A program made the position numbers and the translations under genes. Below the pieces are notes generated by a model. That model did not search any database. It had not been told where the DNA came from and saw only the letters and a program-made list of their open reading frames with translations. This document shows positions 18,987 through 26,519 of a stretch of DNA of 64,000 nt, piece by piece. The DNA is taken from the NCBI RefSeq assembly GCF_048984525.1, contig NZ_JBMGJC010000007.1, forward strand, positions 62,001 through 126,000. Reading direction: 5' to 3'. Source of the stretch: Syntrophopropionicum propionicicum_A (GTDB taxonomy: Bacteria > Bacillota > Desulfotomaculia > Desulfotomaculales > Pelotomaculaceae). Position 1 is the first letter of the stretch; each line of letters begins with the position of its first letter.

Positions 18987-19737
18987 CCTCCCCCAGGTAT
19001 GCTTTTATTACTTTCGGGTCTGCCTGGATTGCTTCCGGCGTCCCCTCGCCTATTTTTTCGCCAAAGTTCAAGACCATAACCCGGTCGGCCACGGCCATCA
19101 CAGTTTCCATGTCGTGTTCAACCAGCACCATTGATTTGCCCTGCTCCCTCAGGTGCTTCAGATATCCGGCCAGGGTTTTTGTCTCAGTGCTGTTGAGGCC
19201 TGCCGCCGGCTCATCCAGCAGCACCAACCGCGGGTTGGAGGCCATGGAGCGGGCTATTTCCAGCAGGCGCTGCTGCCCGAAGGGAAGCGCCGCGGCATAC
19301 AACCCGGCCTGGTCATCCAGCCCCACTTCTTCCAGCAGCCTGAGCGAGTCCCGTTCTATCCTTTTATTCTCAGCGACAGAACCGGGCCAGCGGGCGAGGG
19401 ACTTTAAAAACCCGGTTTTGCCCCGCAGGTGGGCGCCGGCCATTACATTTTCCAGTACCGACATCTTGCCGAAAAGCTGGAGGTTTTGAAAGGTCCTGCT
19501 CAAACCCATAGCCGCAATGCGGTGGGGTTTCATGCCGGCCAGCGGCTTTCCCATAAAAACCATGGCGCCGTCGTCCGGGGCGAGCATCCCGGTAATCATG
19601 TTGAAAACAGTGGTTTTACCAGCTCCGTTGGGGCCGATCAGGGCGAAGATTTCACCCTCCCCGACACTGAAGCTGATATCTTTAACAGCCGCCACTCCGC
19701 CGAAATGTTTGGTAAGACCGTTAATTTCCAAAAGCAT
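18970..19737 (-). CDS. livG: ABC transporter ATPase LivG (operon 1)
   Basis: 255 residues. Walker A GPNGAGKTT, signature region LPFGQQRLLEIAR in place of LSGGQ (normal for LivG), Walker B LVLLDEPAAGLN and LVEHDM. The start has GGAGGTCCGGTAA upstream and directly follows the livM stop. Acts with LivF as the nucleotide-binding pair. Confidence 0.9.
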   Translation of the reverse strand: MLLEINGLTKHFGGVAAVKDISFSVGEGEIFALIGPNGAGKTTVFNMITGMLAPDDGAMVFMGKPLAGMKPHRIAAMGLSRTFQNLQLFGKMSVLENVMAGAHLRGKTGFLKSLARWPGSVAENKRIERDSLRLLEEVGLDDQAGLYAAALPFGQQRLLEIARSMASNPRLVLLDEPAAGLNSTETKTLAGYLKHLREQGKSMVLVEHDMETVMAVADRVMVLNFGEKIGEGTPEAIQADPKVIKAYLGEDDQVA

Positions 19738-20709
19738 TTACCGGACCTCCTCCACCCCGGGCTTTCTGAGCAGGTCCATAATCGCGCTCAAGCCCTCGGG
19801 TTTAATAATCATCACCAGCATCAGGATAATTCCAAAGAAAATAATCTGGTACTCTCCTCCCGCCCCGGGTATTACCAGCGGTACCGCCCAGCGCAGGACT
19901 TCTCCCAGGATAACTACCAGCCCCGCTCCCAGGAGGGGTCCCCAGAATGTGCCCAGGCCGCCCACCACCGCCATCAGCACGAACTGGACGGAGGTATGGA
20001 AGCCAAAGGGCGACGGGCTCACAAAGGTTACGTAAAAAGCGTACAGCCCCCCGGCCAAACCGGCCAAAACCGCGCTGAAAACGAAAGCCTGCAGCTTTAG
20101 ACCGGCAGTATCGATACCGGACGTTTCAGAGGCGTGCTCGCTTTCTCTTACAGCCCTCATCGCCCTGCCCATGCGGGAATGGATCAGGTTGTGCACGCTC
20201 AGTGACACCAGGAGCACAGCCGCCCAGACCAGGTAATAAAATTTTATATCCCGGTCAAAGACAAGCCCCCCCACGGAAAGATAGGGTATGCCGGTCATTC
20301 CCGAAGGCCCCCCGGTGATGTCTTTCAACTCGTTAAAGAGGATATGGACCAGGATGCCGAAGGCCAGGGTGGCCAGGGCGAGATATAGTTCTTTTAGCTT
20401 TAGTGTCGGCCCGCCGATGATCGCCGCCACCAGCCCCGGCAGTATTAAGGCGGCGATAAGAGCCGGGATCGTCGGCCAGTGGCAGGCAGTGGTCAGGACC
20501 GCCACCGTATAGCTCCCCATTCCGAAAAAAGCGGCGTGCCCGAATGAGACCTGCCCGGCGTAGCCCATGAGGATACCCAGTCCGATTACGATTATTGTAT
20601 AAAGACCAATTACAATGAGGACTCCCAGCAGGTAATTGCTCTTTATGAATAATGGCAACACTGCAAACGCCAGGACCAGGGCAGCCCATAAGGCAATCTT
20701 TTTCATCAT
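19738..20709 (-). CDS. livM: ABC transporter permease LivM (operon 1)
   Basis: 323 residues, eight to ten helices. It has the LivM signature GYAGQVSFGHAAFFGMG and the late loop GGLGTFWGPLLGA. An upstream ATG (20745) is open but the site AAGGAG is 7 bases before the ATG at 20709. A 288-bp repeat-filled gap separates it from livH, unusual inside a liv operon and probably the result of repeat insertion. Confidence 0.9.
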   Translation of the reverse strand: MMKKIALWAALVLAFAVLPLFIKSNYLLGVLIVIGLYTIIVIGLGILMGYAGQVSFGHAAFFGMGSYTVAVLTTACHWPTIPALIAALILPGLVAAIIGGPTLKLKELYLALATLAFGILVHILFNELKDITGGPSGMTGIPYLSVGGLVFDRDIKFYYLVWAAVLLVSLSVHNLIHSRMGRAMRAVRESEHASETSGIDTAGLKLQAFVFSAVLAGLAGGLYAFYVTFVSPSPFGFHTSVQFVLMAVVGGLGTFWGPLLGAGLVVILGEVLRWAVPLVIPGAGGEYQIIFFGIILMLVMIIKPEGLSAIMDLLRKPGVEEVR

Positions 20710-20737
20710 TTGGAATCTCCTTGCTGTCTTAATGGAC

Positions 20738-20825
20738 CGTGTCAAGAGGACAGTTCTTCTGACACGCTTTGCTCTCTTGATTTATAATTTGTAAGCGTGT
20801 CATAAAAACCGTCCCCTAGACACGC
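20738..20825. repeat. GTGTCA/TGACAC palindromic repeat, copy 1
   Basis: A 29-bp unit (CGTGTCAAGAGGACAGTTCT... ending TGACACG, 20738-20766) is followed by an inverted partner (20794-20825, ACCGTCCCC...GACACGCT). It matches half of the perfect palindrome at 40018 with two differences, and a third copy lies at 29949. Confidence 0.8.
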
Positions 20826-20842
20826 TCCCGCTGCCTGGATCG

Positions 20843-20995
20843 TGGGACGTGAGCCAATTTAGTCGTGTGTCGTGTGACGTGGGGATCCGGGCATTCCTCA
20901 TTTAAAGATCCTTTTCGTTGTAGGGTCGGCTTCAGCCGACCAATGTGCGGCTGAAGCCGCACCTACACGTCTCACGTCTCATTTCCCACGTCTCA
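20843..20995. repeat. MITE-like composite repeat, copy 1
   Basis: Left end TGGGACGTGAG and right end CTCA-rich CACGTCTCA form an imperfect terminal inverted repeat; the same ends occur at 24744-24819 and 30122-30237. The inside differs between copies; here it holds the 20919 palindromes. Confidence 0.6.
20919..20967. repeat. REP-like double palindrome (GTAGG family)
   Basis: TGTAGG at one end and CCTACA at the other enclose two hairpins, GTCGGCTTCAGCCGAC and TGCGGCTGAAGCCGCA. Elements of this CGGCTTCAGCCG type are widespread intergenic repeats in bacteria. Confidence 0.75.
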
Positions 20996-20997
20996 AG

Positions 20998-21876
20998 TCA
21001 CACTTTTCGCCCGGCCGCCGCCAGCAGGCCTTCCGGCCTCAGCATCAGCACCGCCAGCAGCACGACCAGTGCCAACGCGTCTTTTAAACCGGACGATACC
21101 AGCCCGGCGCTGTATACTTCCAGGATACCGAGGATGAAGCCGCCCAGGACGGCCCCGCGTATATTATGCATACCGCCGATGGCGGCCGCCACGAATCCTT
21201 TTACCCCGAGCATAAAACCCATATCGTAAGTGGCCAGTGTAATTGGAGTTATAAATATGCCTGCCGCCGCGCCTATCGCCCCGCTGCCAGCGAAAGCCAG
21301 CAGCGACATGGAACTGGGGTTAATGCCGACCAGCAGGGCCGCGGTGCGGTTAATAACACAGGCCCGCACCGCTTTCCCGGTATAAGTCAGTTCAAAAAAT
21401 ATATACAGCCCGGCCATGGTAACCGCCGTCATGCCCAGTATCCACAGGGTCTGCAGGTTGACAGCCGCCCCTCCGGCCAGCAGCGGCCCTCCGCTGGAGA
21501 AAGCCGGCAGGGATACGGGTTCGGTGCCCCAGACCAGCAGGGCCAGCCCGCGCAGGGAAATTGAAAGGCCGACGGTGATGATGATCAGGGTCAGGGCGCT
21601 GGACTCGCGCGCCGGATAAATGACCGCGCGTTCGGCCAGCGCGCCGAGGGCTGCTACCAGGGCGACTGAAACCAGGAACGCTGCTGCCAGCGGCAGGCCG
21701 GCCGCGTACAGGCTCGCGGCCAGCAGGGCTCCCAGCGCCACAAACTCACCCTGGGCGAGGTTGAGGACACCCGTGATATTAAAGGTAGTCACCAGGGCCA
21801 GCGCGATAAGGGAATAGATGCTGCCCAGGGTCAAACCGGAGAATAAAAGCTGCAGGAGCTGGGAGGATAAATCCAA
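20998..21876 (-). CDS. livH: ABC transporter permease LivH (operon 1)
   Basis: 292 residues with about eight helices. Family motifs: NLAQGEFVALGA near residue 40, ARESSALTLIIITVG, and MLGVKGFVAAAIGGMHNIRGA near the C-terminus. An ATG at 21891 overlaps its own GGAGG; the TTG at 21876 lies 7 bases after GGAGGT and is the better start. It forms the membrane pore with LivM. Confidence 0.88.
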   Translation of the reverse strand: MDLSSQLLQLLFSGLTLGSIYSLIALALVTTFNITGVLNLAQGEFVALGALLAASLYAAGLPLAAAFLVSVALVAALGALAERAVIYPARESSALTLIIITVGLSISLRGLALLVWGTEPVSLPAFSSGGPLLAGGAAVNLQTLWILGMTAVTMAGLYIFFELTYTGKAVRACVINRTAALLVGINPSSMSLLAFAGSGAIGAAAGIFITPITLATYDMGFMLGVKGFVAAAIGGMHNIRGAVLGGFILGILEVYSAGLVSSGLKDALALVVLLAVLMLRPEGLLAAAGRKV

Positions 21877-21944
21877 TTTGTTCACCTCCATTGGGGTCAG
21901 GCTTGAAATATTTACTTATTCTTATTTTTTTCCAGAATACTAAT

Positions 21945-23132
21945 TTATTTTAGAAGTTTCCACTTGCCGTTTTCTACCTGCACCATTACCATGGAATCCT
22001 CGTTCAGGCCGTTGTGGTCACCGGCCGAAAGGTTGAACACGCCGGAGACGCCGCTGAAACCCTGGGTTTTTTCCAGCGCGTCGCGGATGGCCGCCCGGTC
22101 CGCTCCGGCCTTTTCAATGGCGTCCACCAGCAGGTAGAATCCATCCCAGGCGTAACCGCCGAAAGAGTTGGGCTGCGAGTTGTATTTCTTGCTGTACTCT
22201 TCAATGTAAGTATTTAAGACTTTCTTCTGCGGGTCGCTGTCCGGGATCTGGTCCGCCACGATCAGCTTGCCGATGGGCAGGATCACGCCGTCAGCAGCTC
22301 CCTGGGCCAGGTCGATAAAGTTCTGGTTGCCGACACCATGGCTGTGCAGAAGGGGTATCCCCATGTTCAGGTCCTTGAAGTTCTTCGTAATAATCGAGGC
22401 GGACGGAGGGATCGCCCATACTACCACTGCCTGCGCCCCGCTGGTTTTAACTTTGGTCAGCTGCGGGGTCATATCCTTGTCTGTGGCCTCGAATTTTTCT
22501 TCAGCCACAATCTTCACTCCGTTGGACTGCGCCGCCGTGGTAAAAGCGATCCGTCCGCCGTCCCCGTATGCGTTGTTCATATACAGGAACGCAACGTTGG
22601 TAAGGCCTTTTTCTTTCAGGTAGCTCATCAGTTTTTTAATGGTAACGATATCGCTCTGGGCTGTTTTAAATACCCACTGCCTTTGCTGGACAGGCTCCAC
22701 TATTTGACTGGAAGCCGCTAGGGATATCATCGGCACTTTTTCTTTCTGCACCGTGTCGATCATCGACATGGAAGGGCCGCTGGAACTGCAGCCCAGCACG
22801 GCTAAAACTTTCTCCTGGTCGATCAGCTTTTTAACTGCCAGGACAGCTTCGGTCTCATCGCTCTTGTTGTCCAGAATTGTCAGCTGCAGCGGGTGCCCGT
22901 TGATCCCGCCGGCCGCGTTGACCTTGTCGGCCAGCATCTGCAGCGTGTTTTTCTCAGGTACGCCCAGTGATGAAGAGGGCCCGCTGATATCAATTACCGC
23001 GCCTATTTTATAAGGTTCCTTGCCGGTGCTGGTTTGCGCAGCGTCTTTACTGCCGGCGCAGCCGCTCAAAAGCAAACCCGCCGCGACAATGACGGCTATA
23101 ATACCGGTTAAAATACTCTTCTTTTTCAACAC
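21945..23132 (-). CDS. livK: Lipoprotein substrate-binding protein LivK (operon 1)
   Basis: 395 residues. Signal peptide MLKKKSILTGIIAVIVAAG with lipobox LLSGC, so it is tethered outside the membrane. Two periplasmic-binding lobes of the Leu/Ile/Val-binding type follow (KIGAVIDISGPSSSLG; LAVLGCSSSGPSMSMIDTV; AVVVWA). GTG start behind AGGGGGGAAAGA. It is first in livKHMGF-paaK, directly downstream of the T-box leader, so ligand choice is probably an amino acid sensed as uncharged tRNA. Confidence 0.9.
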   Translation of the reverse strand: MLKKKSILTGIIAVIVAAGLLLSGCAGSKDAAQTSTGKEPYKIGAVIDISGPSSSLGVPEKNTLQMLADKVNAAGGINGHPLQLTILDNKSDETEAVLAVKKLIDQEKVLAVLGCSSSGPSMSMIDTVQKEKVPMISLAASSQIVEPVQQRQWVFKTAQSDIVTIKKLMSYLKEKGLTNVAFLYMNNAYGDGGRIAFTTAAQSNGVKIVAEEKFEATDKDMTPQLTKVKTSGAQAVVVWAIPPSASIITKNFKDLNMGIPLLHSHGVGNQNFIDLAQGAADGVILPIGKLIVADQIPDSDPQKKVLNTYIEEYSKKYNSQPNSFGGYAWDGFYLLVDAIEKAGADRAAIRDALEKTQGFSGVSGVFNLSAGDHNGLNEDSMVMVQVENGKWKLLK

Positions 23133-23244
23133 TCTTTCCCCCCTGGTTCTATTTAATGATGAATCCGGCAGACTAATGCCGTTTTTATTATGATCAGTAA
23201 AGAAAGCTGCTCACCTCCCGCGCGCACAATATTTTCCACCCCTG

Positions 23245-23372
23245 AAAAACAATAAACCACAGCCTTCGTGGGGACGAAAGCTGCGGCTTTCCGCGGTACC
23301 ACCCCGTTTGGTTAATAATTAACCCTCTTTAAAAGGTACGGGAAATCCATACCTGCGCAGGTGGTATAAAAA
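23245..23372 (-). promoter_or_regulatory. Second T-box antiterminator/terminator module, without Stem I
   Basis: The T-box sequence GGGTGGTACCGCGG (minus strand, about 23291-23306) is followed by a terminator stem (CCGCAGCTTTCGT / ACGAAGGCTGTGG) and TTTATTGTTTTTC. Only about 55 nt separate it from terminator 1, too short for a Stem I. It repeats TTCCCGTACC and AGAGG from module 1, so it arose by partial duplication. It ends about 115 bp before livK. Confidence 0.85.
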
Positions 23373-23640
23373 CAAAAAACTTTTCGCCCCTTAGGGACGA
23401 AAAGCACGTTTCGCGGTACCACCCTATTTGACTTCAAAAGAAGTCCTCTTGCGGCAGGGTACGGGAATAATTCCTTATACCCCCTTCCTTTTAACGGCGG
23501 AAGACTCCGGCCGGGCCTACTTGCCAACCTGGTTTCAGCCCGGAAACTCGGTGGAGAACTTCGGTGGGTCGTGCAGTGAAGGCGCTTCCAGTCACGGCGC
23601 TTTCTCCCTGTAAAGCTGTTTCCCAACTACTTTTCCACTT
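23373..23640 (-). promoter_or_regulatory. T-box leader (complete) of liv-paaK
   Basis: On the minus strand: AAAAGTAG loop-E element, AGGGAG and an apical domain typical of Stem I, then Stem III, the T-box AGGGTGGTACCGCGAAA (about 23408-23424) and a terminator (CTTTTCGTCCC / GGGGCGAAAAG, then TTTTTTGTTTTT). A GGAAA/TTTCC base stem and AGCTT/AAGTT stem frame the specifier loop (23548-23557). The specifier reads GUU (Val), UUC (Phe) or CUC (Leu) depending on register; I cannot decide by eye. Uncharged tRNA pairing would open expression of livK and the genes behind it. Confidence 0.92.
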
Positions 23641-23821
23641 CATAGTTTCTAAATATATTACTTGGTTCATATGATAACAGGCGTAAACATGTCAAGTCAA
23701 GCAAAAAATGTCACACTGCCCGTCCTTTTTTTCGGAAATAATAAATTTATGAAATGCATAAGCAAAAGCTTTATTAATATTGAAGGAAATCAGCTAATTA
23801 ATATTGAATAATAAATATATT
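23641..23821. other. AT-rich divergent promoter region
   Basis: Must carry the leftward T-box promoter and the rightward riboswitch promoter. It holds two direct copies of TTAATATTGAA about 28 bp apart before the riboswitch; no other structure is seen. Confidence 0.4.
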
Positions 23822-23918
23822 CTCTCCGAGCCCGTTTTGCCTGAAGGCCCCGGCCATGGCAGCGGGACGGCAGGGTGCCCGGGAAACCGCGGCGCCTCCC
23901 ATTGTGGAAAGGAGGGCT
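23822..23918 (+). promoter_or_regulatory. Moco/Tuco-type riboswitch candidate
   Basis: Reads CTCCGAGCC, then GGCCATGGCAGCGGGAC, then CGCCTCCC and TGGAAAGGAGGG, the conserved blocks and order of the molybdenum-cofactor RNA motif. The last block contains the ribosome site AAAGGAGGG, so ligand binding would control translation directly. It precedes a 26-codon ORF and a tungstate/molybdate-type ABC ATPase, which fits the known targets. Mo versus W specificity cannot be read. Confidence 0.82.
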
Positions 23919-23922
23919 TAAG

Positions 23923-24003
23923 GTGTATATTTCACGCCAGGCAGCCCTTTACGAACGGCTGTTTTGTTTTTTCATAATTAAAATGTTGCGGGGGACTAGA
24001 TAA
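23923..24003 (+). CDS. 26-residue ORF between riboswitch and ABC ATPase
   Basis: GTG start 6 bases after the riboswitch's own AAAGGAGGG, protein MYISRQAALYERLFCFFIIK plus MLRGTR. Its stop overlaps the next start (TAATG), a classic translational-coupling joint, so its translation would carry riboswitch control to the ATPase gene. No homologue is recognised. Its first residues resemble the start of AmmeMemoRadiSam radical SAM proteins (x-ALYYxK), so it may be a remnant, but the coupling argues it is translated. It could be a leader peptide or tiny membrane protein. Confidence 0.5.
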   Translation: MYISRQAALYERLFCFFIIKMLRGTR

Positions 24004-24728
24004 TGGACGCCTGTGCCGTGCTGGCCAGAGACATCAAGTTTAAAAGGGGCAATAGACAGATACTGGACGTGGAAAGCTTTCGCCTGGAAAAGGGCGAAAT
24101 CATGGCCCTGATCGGGATAAACGGCTCGGGTAAAAGCACCCTGGTCCAGATACTGGCTCTCTTGCAGAGGCCTGATTCAGGAAAAGTTTTTATCCAGGGT
24201 GAAGAAATCACGCCGCAAAATATGCTGCGCCTGCGGAGAAGGATGGCCGTGGTTTTTCAAGAGCCGCTTCTGCTGGACACAACTGTTTACAATAATGTTG
24301 CCTCCGGGCTCCTCCTCAGGGGCCATAAAAAATCGGAGGTCGACAAACCGGTGATGGAATGGCTGGCAAGACTCGGGGTCGATTCTTTAGCCCGCAGTTC
24401 CACCCGCTTTCTCTCCGGGGGCGAAGCCCAGAGAGTAAGCCTGGCCAGAGCCCTTGTTTTGGAACCGGAGGTGCTTTTTCTGGACGAGCCTTTTGCCGCC
24501 CTGGACTACCCAACTAAAAAGGCACTTCTCAACGAGTTCTGCGGTATTATCAAGGCCATGAAAATAAGCACCTTGATCGTTACTCACGATCCGCATGAGA
24601 TCCCGGCCCTGGCCAACCGGGTAACAGTGCTGGAGGCCGGGAAAATAATACAGCAAGGGACCACCCAGAATCTGTTTGCTAATCCGGTCAACGACTACGT
24701 TGCTTTTATGGCCGGCGCAATAAAATAA
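24003..24728 (+). CDS. Tungstate/molybdate-type ABC transporter ATPase (TupC/ModC-like)
   Basis: 241 residues. Walker A GINGSGKST, Q-loop VFQEPLLLD, signature LSGGEAQRVSLARAL, Walker B VLFLDEPFAALD and H-loop THDP. The ending AGKIIQQGTTQNLFANP-VNDYVAFMAG is typical of tungstate TupC and related anion importers; the C-terminal molbindin domain of ModC is missing. No permease or binding protein lies beside it, so its partners must be elsewhere. It is under the Moco/Tuco-type riboswitch, which supports a Mo or W oxyanion as substrate. Confidence 0.82.
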   Translation: MDACAVLARDIKFKRGNRQILDVESFRLEKGEIMALIGINGSGKSTLVQILALLQRPDSGKVFIQGEEITPQNMLRLRRRMAVVFQEPLLLDTTVYNNVASGLLLRGHKKSEVDKPVMEWLARLGVDSLARSSTRFLSGGEAQRVSLARALVLEPEVLFLDEPFAALDYPTKKALLNEFCGIIKAMKISTLIVTHDPHEIPALANRVTVLEAGKIIQQGTTQNLFANPVNDYVAFMAGAIK

Positions 24729-24743
24729 ACCCCATCTGGGTCG

Positions 24744-24819
24744 TGGGATATGAGTCGTGAGTCGTGGGTATTTACTGTATTCCTTTAGGGCATTCTTACG
24801 TCTCATTGCTCACGTCTCA
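24744..24819. repeat. MITE-like composite repeat, copy 2
   Basis: Begins GGGTCGTGGGATATGAG, contains ATTCCTTTAGGGCATTC and ends CTCACGTCTCA; shortest of three copies (about 76 bp). Confidence 0.6.
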
Positions 24820-24876
24820 ATAGAGCAGCTGGTTTAAACACCATGGACTTTGAATGATATTGATCTGTATAAAGTA

Positions 24877-24900
24877 TAAAACCCCCTGACGGGGGTTTTT
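24877..24900. terminator. Bidirectional terminator
   Basis: AAAACCCCC-TGAC-GGGGGTTTTT between the convergent ABC ATPase and glycosyltransferase genes; U-rich on both strands. Confidence 0.88.
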
Positions 24901-24918
24901 ATTGTGTTTGGAGTTGGA

Positions 24919-26148
24919 TCAGCTTGCGCGCCTGTCGTCGACCTTGCTGGGAATGTACAGGTGCAGGTTTTCGTGCTTGATGTTGCGGATATGCAGGGTG
25001 TGAGACCAGACTTTGTTTTTTCTCATGGCAAACCCGATAAAAGCAACCGGTATCCAGGTAAGGGCGAAAATCGGGTAGAAAAACAGCCACCAGTATGCTT
25101 TCAGCTTGACTTTTTCCAGGACCAGCCCTATCCCGAAATATAAGAACTGGGAGCAAAAGCTCACAATCGCGATGGCAGGCTTGTCATAGACCTGCTCGTA
25201 CATAAACAGGTTGCCTATCAGGCCCAGGCCGGTGAACATCAGGAAAAACGGCTGGATCAGGTACATCGCCCCGTCAATCATGGCAAAGTTCTTAGTGCGG
25301 ATTCCTTCCACGATCAGCTTGCCCACATACCGCCCGGCCACGTTGGTGTGGCCCTGCATCCAGCGCTTGCGCTGGCGCCAGGACTGCATCAGGCTCAGGG
25401 GTTTCTCGTCGTAAACCTTGGCGTCGTGCGCCCAACACACTTTAATATTATTCATCAGCGCCTTGGTCTGGAATTCCAGGTCCTCGGTCAGGGAAGTCAT
25501 GCCCCAGCCGTACTTTTTGAGCATTTCCACCGAAAGGCACATGCCGGTGCCGCCCAGCGCGCAGGTAAGGCCCAAATTGTACTTGGAAAGCTGCCAGAAG
25601 CGGTTGGTCAGTATGTAGCTGATGTAGATTGATTTTGTAATCCAGGTGTCATGCGCGTTCTTAGTATCAAGGTAACCCTGGATGATTTTTTCTCCCTTCA
25701 GCAGGTGGCCGTTCATTATTGACAGGAAGTCTTTGGCCACCAGGTTGTCCGCGTCAAAGACGCAAACAGCGTCGTAGGGAATACCCAGGTTAAAGATTAT
25801 ATTAAACGCATATTCCAGGGCGTAGCCTTTGCCCTTATCGACCTGGTTGAACCGCTCAATTACCGTGGCGCCTTTTTCTGTAGCGATTAACGCAGTGCTG
25901 TCACTGCAGTTGTCGGCCACAACGTAAACATCATACAGCTCTTTGGGATAATCCAGGTCCTGCAGGTTCCTGATCAATTCACCGATAACTTTTTCTTCAT
26001 TATGGGCGGCTACGACAATAGCAAAACGGGAAGCGGGGGGTAACAAATCATCTTTGTGCTTGCGGTAAAACCCAAATAAAGAGACAACGAAAAAGTAAAA
26101 ATAATATATAGTAATGAAAAATTGGGCTCCGTAATAAATTGCCTCCAT
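24919..26148 (-). CDS. Processive family 2 glycosyltransferase, membrane-bound
   Basis: About 409 residues. One N-terminal helix, then a GT-A domain with VVAAHNEEKVI, VVADNCSDST, VFDADN (metal/UDP-sugar Asp residues), the catalytic TED (SLTEDLEF) and QRKRWMQG, the QxxRW motif of processive synthases such as hyaluronan, cellulose and poly-GlcNAc synthases. Three or four helices follow. It probably builds and extrudes a beta-linked glycan; the sugar is unknown. The first ATG (26154) abuts AAAGGAG, so the ATG at 26148 is preferred. It lies downstream of a diguanylate cyclase gene, and such synthases are often c-di-GMP controlled, though no PilZ domain is present. Confidence 0.88.
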   Translation of the reverse strand: MEAIYYGAQFFITIYYFYFFVVSLFGFYRKHKDDLLPPASRFAIVVAAHNEEKVIGELIRNLQDLDYPKELYDVYVVADNCSDSTALIATEKGATVIERFNQVDKGKGYALEYAFNIIFNLGIPYDAVCVFDADNLVAKDFLSIMNGHLLKGEKIIQGYLDTKNAHDTWITKSIYISYILTNRFWQLSKYNLGLTCALGGTGMCLSVEMLKKYGWGMTSLTEDLEFQTKALMNNIKVCWAHDAKVYDEKPLSLMQSWRQRKRWMQGHTNVAGRYVGKLIVEGIRTKNFAMIDGAMYLIQPFFLMFTGLGLIGNLFMYEQVYDKPAIAIVSFCSQFLYFGIGLVLEKVKLKAYWWLFFYPIFALTWIPVAFIGFAMRKNKVWSHTLHIRNIKHENLHLYIPSKVDDRRAS

Positions 26149-26283
26149 GGCCATCTCCTTTACAAAAAAAAAGTTTAAAAAACATGCATCAGAAGAAGGT
26201 TCTTCTAATAGCGGAAAAATCCTTCTTTTATTTTTGAAAACAAAGTTAAAAAAATATTCATAATTGTTTTAAAGCTGCAGTCC

Positions 26284-26314
26284 AAAAGGGTGGTTTTTGT
26301 CTGCCACCCCTTTT
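26284..26314. terminator. Hairpin, possible terminator or attenuator
   Basis: AAAAGGGTGG / CCACCCCTTTT stem with an 11-nt loop, between the diguanylate cyclase end and the glycosyltransferase start. Direction is unclear. Confidence 0.5.
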
Positions 26315-26477
26315 GTTGTCTATGCTAACCAGCATATCCCGCTTTTATACTTTCCTCCCTGACTGGCTGAACTGAACTGAAAATTACTGGTCCATAAGAA
26401 AATATGCGCCTTGTCAGTTATATTATTACATATTTAATAAAAATATCCTTTTAATTTATATCTCGTCCCAAAATGAT

Positions 26478-26505
26478 AATGCCCCGTGAAATATCACAGG
26501 GCATT
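26478..26505 (-). terminator. Terminator of the diguanylate cyclase gene
   Basis: AATGCCC-GTGA / TCAC-GGGCATT stem 15 bp beyond the stop; then ATTATCATTTT on the minus strand. Confidence 0.65.
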
Positions 26506-26519
26506 CATTGAAAAAACAG

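Larger units (their letters stand above)
26149..26519. other. Intergenic region with three hairpins
   Basis: AT-rich. It holds AGAAGAA/TTCTTCT near 26191-26206, the 26284 hairpin and the 26478 terminator. The stretch to 26148 must carry the glycosyltransferase promoter. No ORF is supported. Confidence 0.5.

Noticed and set aside
20919..20967. Insertion sequence ends or CRISPR repeat
   Set aside because: It is a single REP-like double palindrome with no transposase or array around it.
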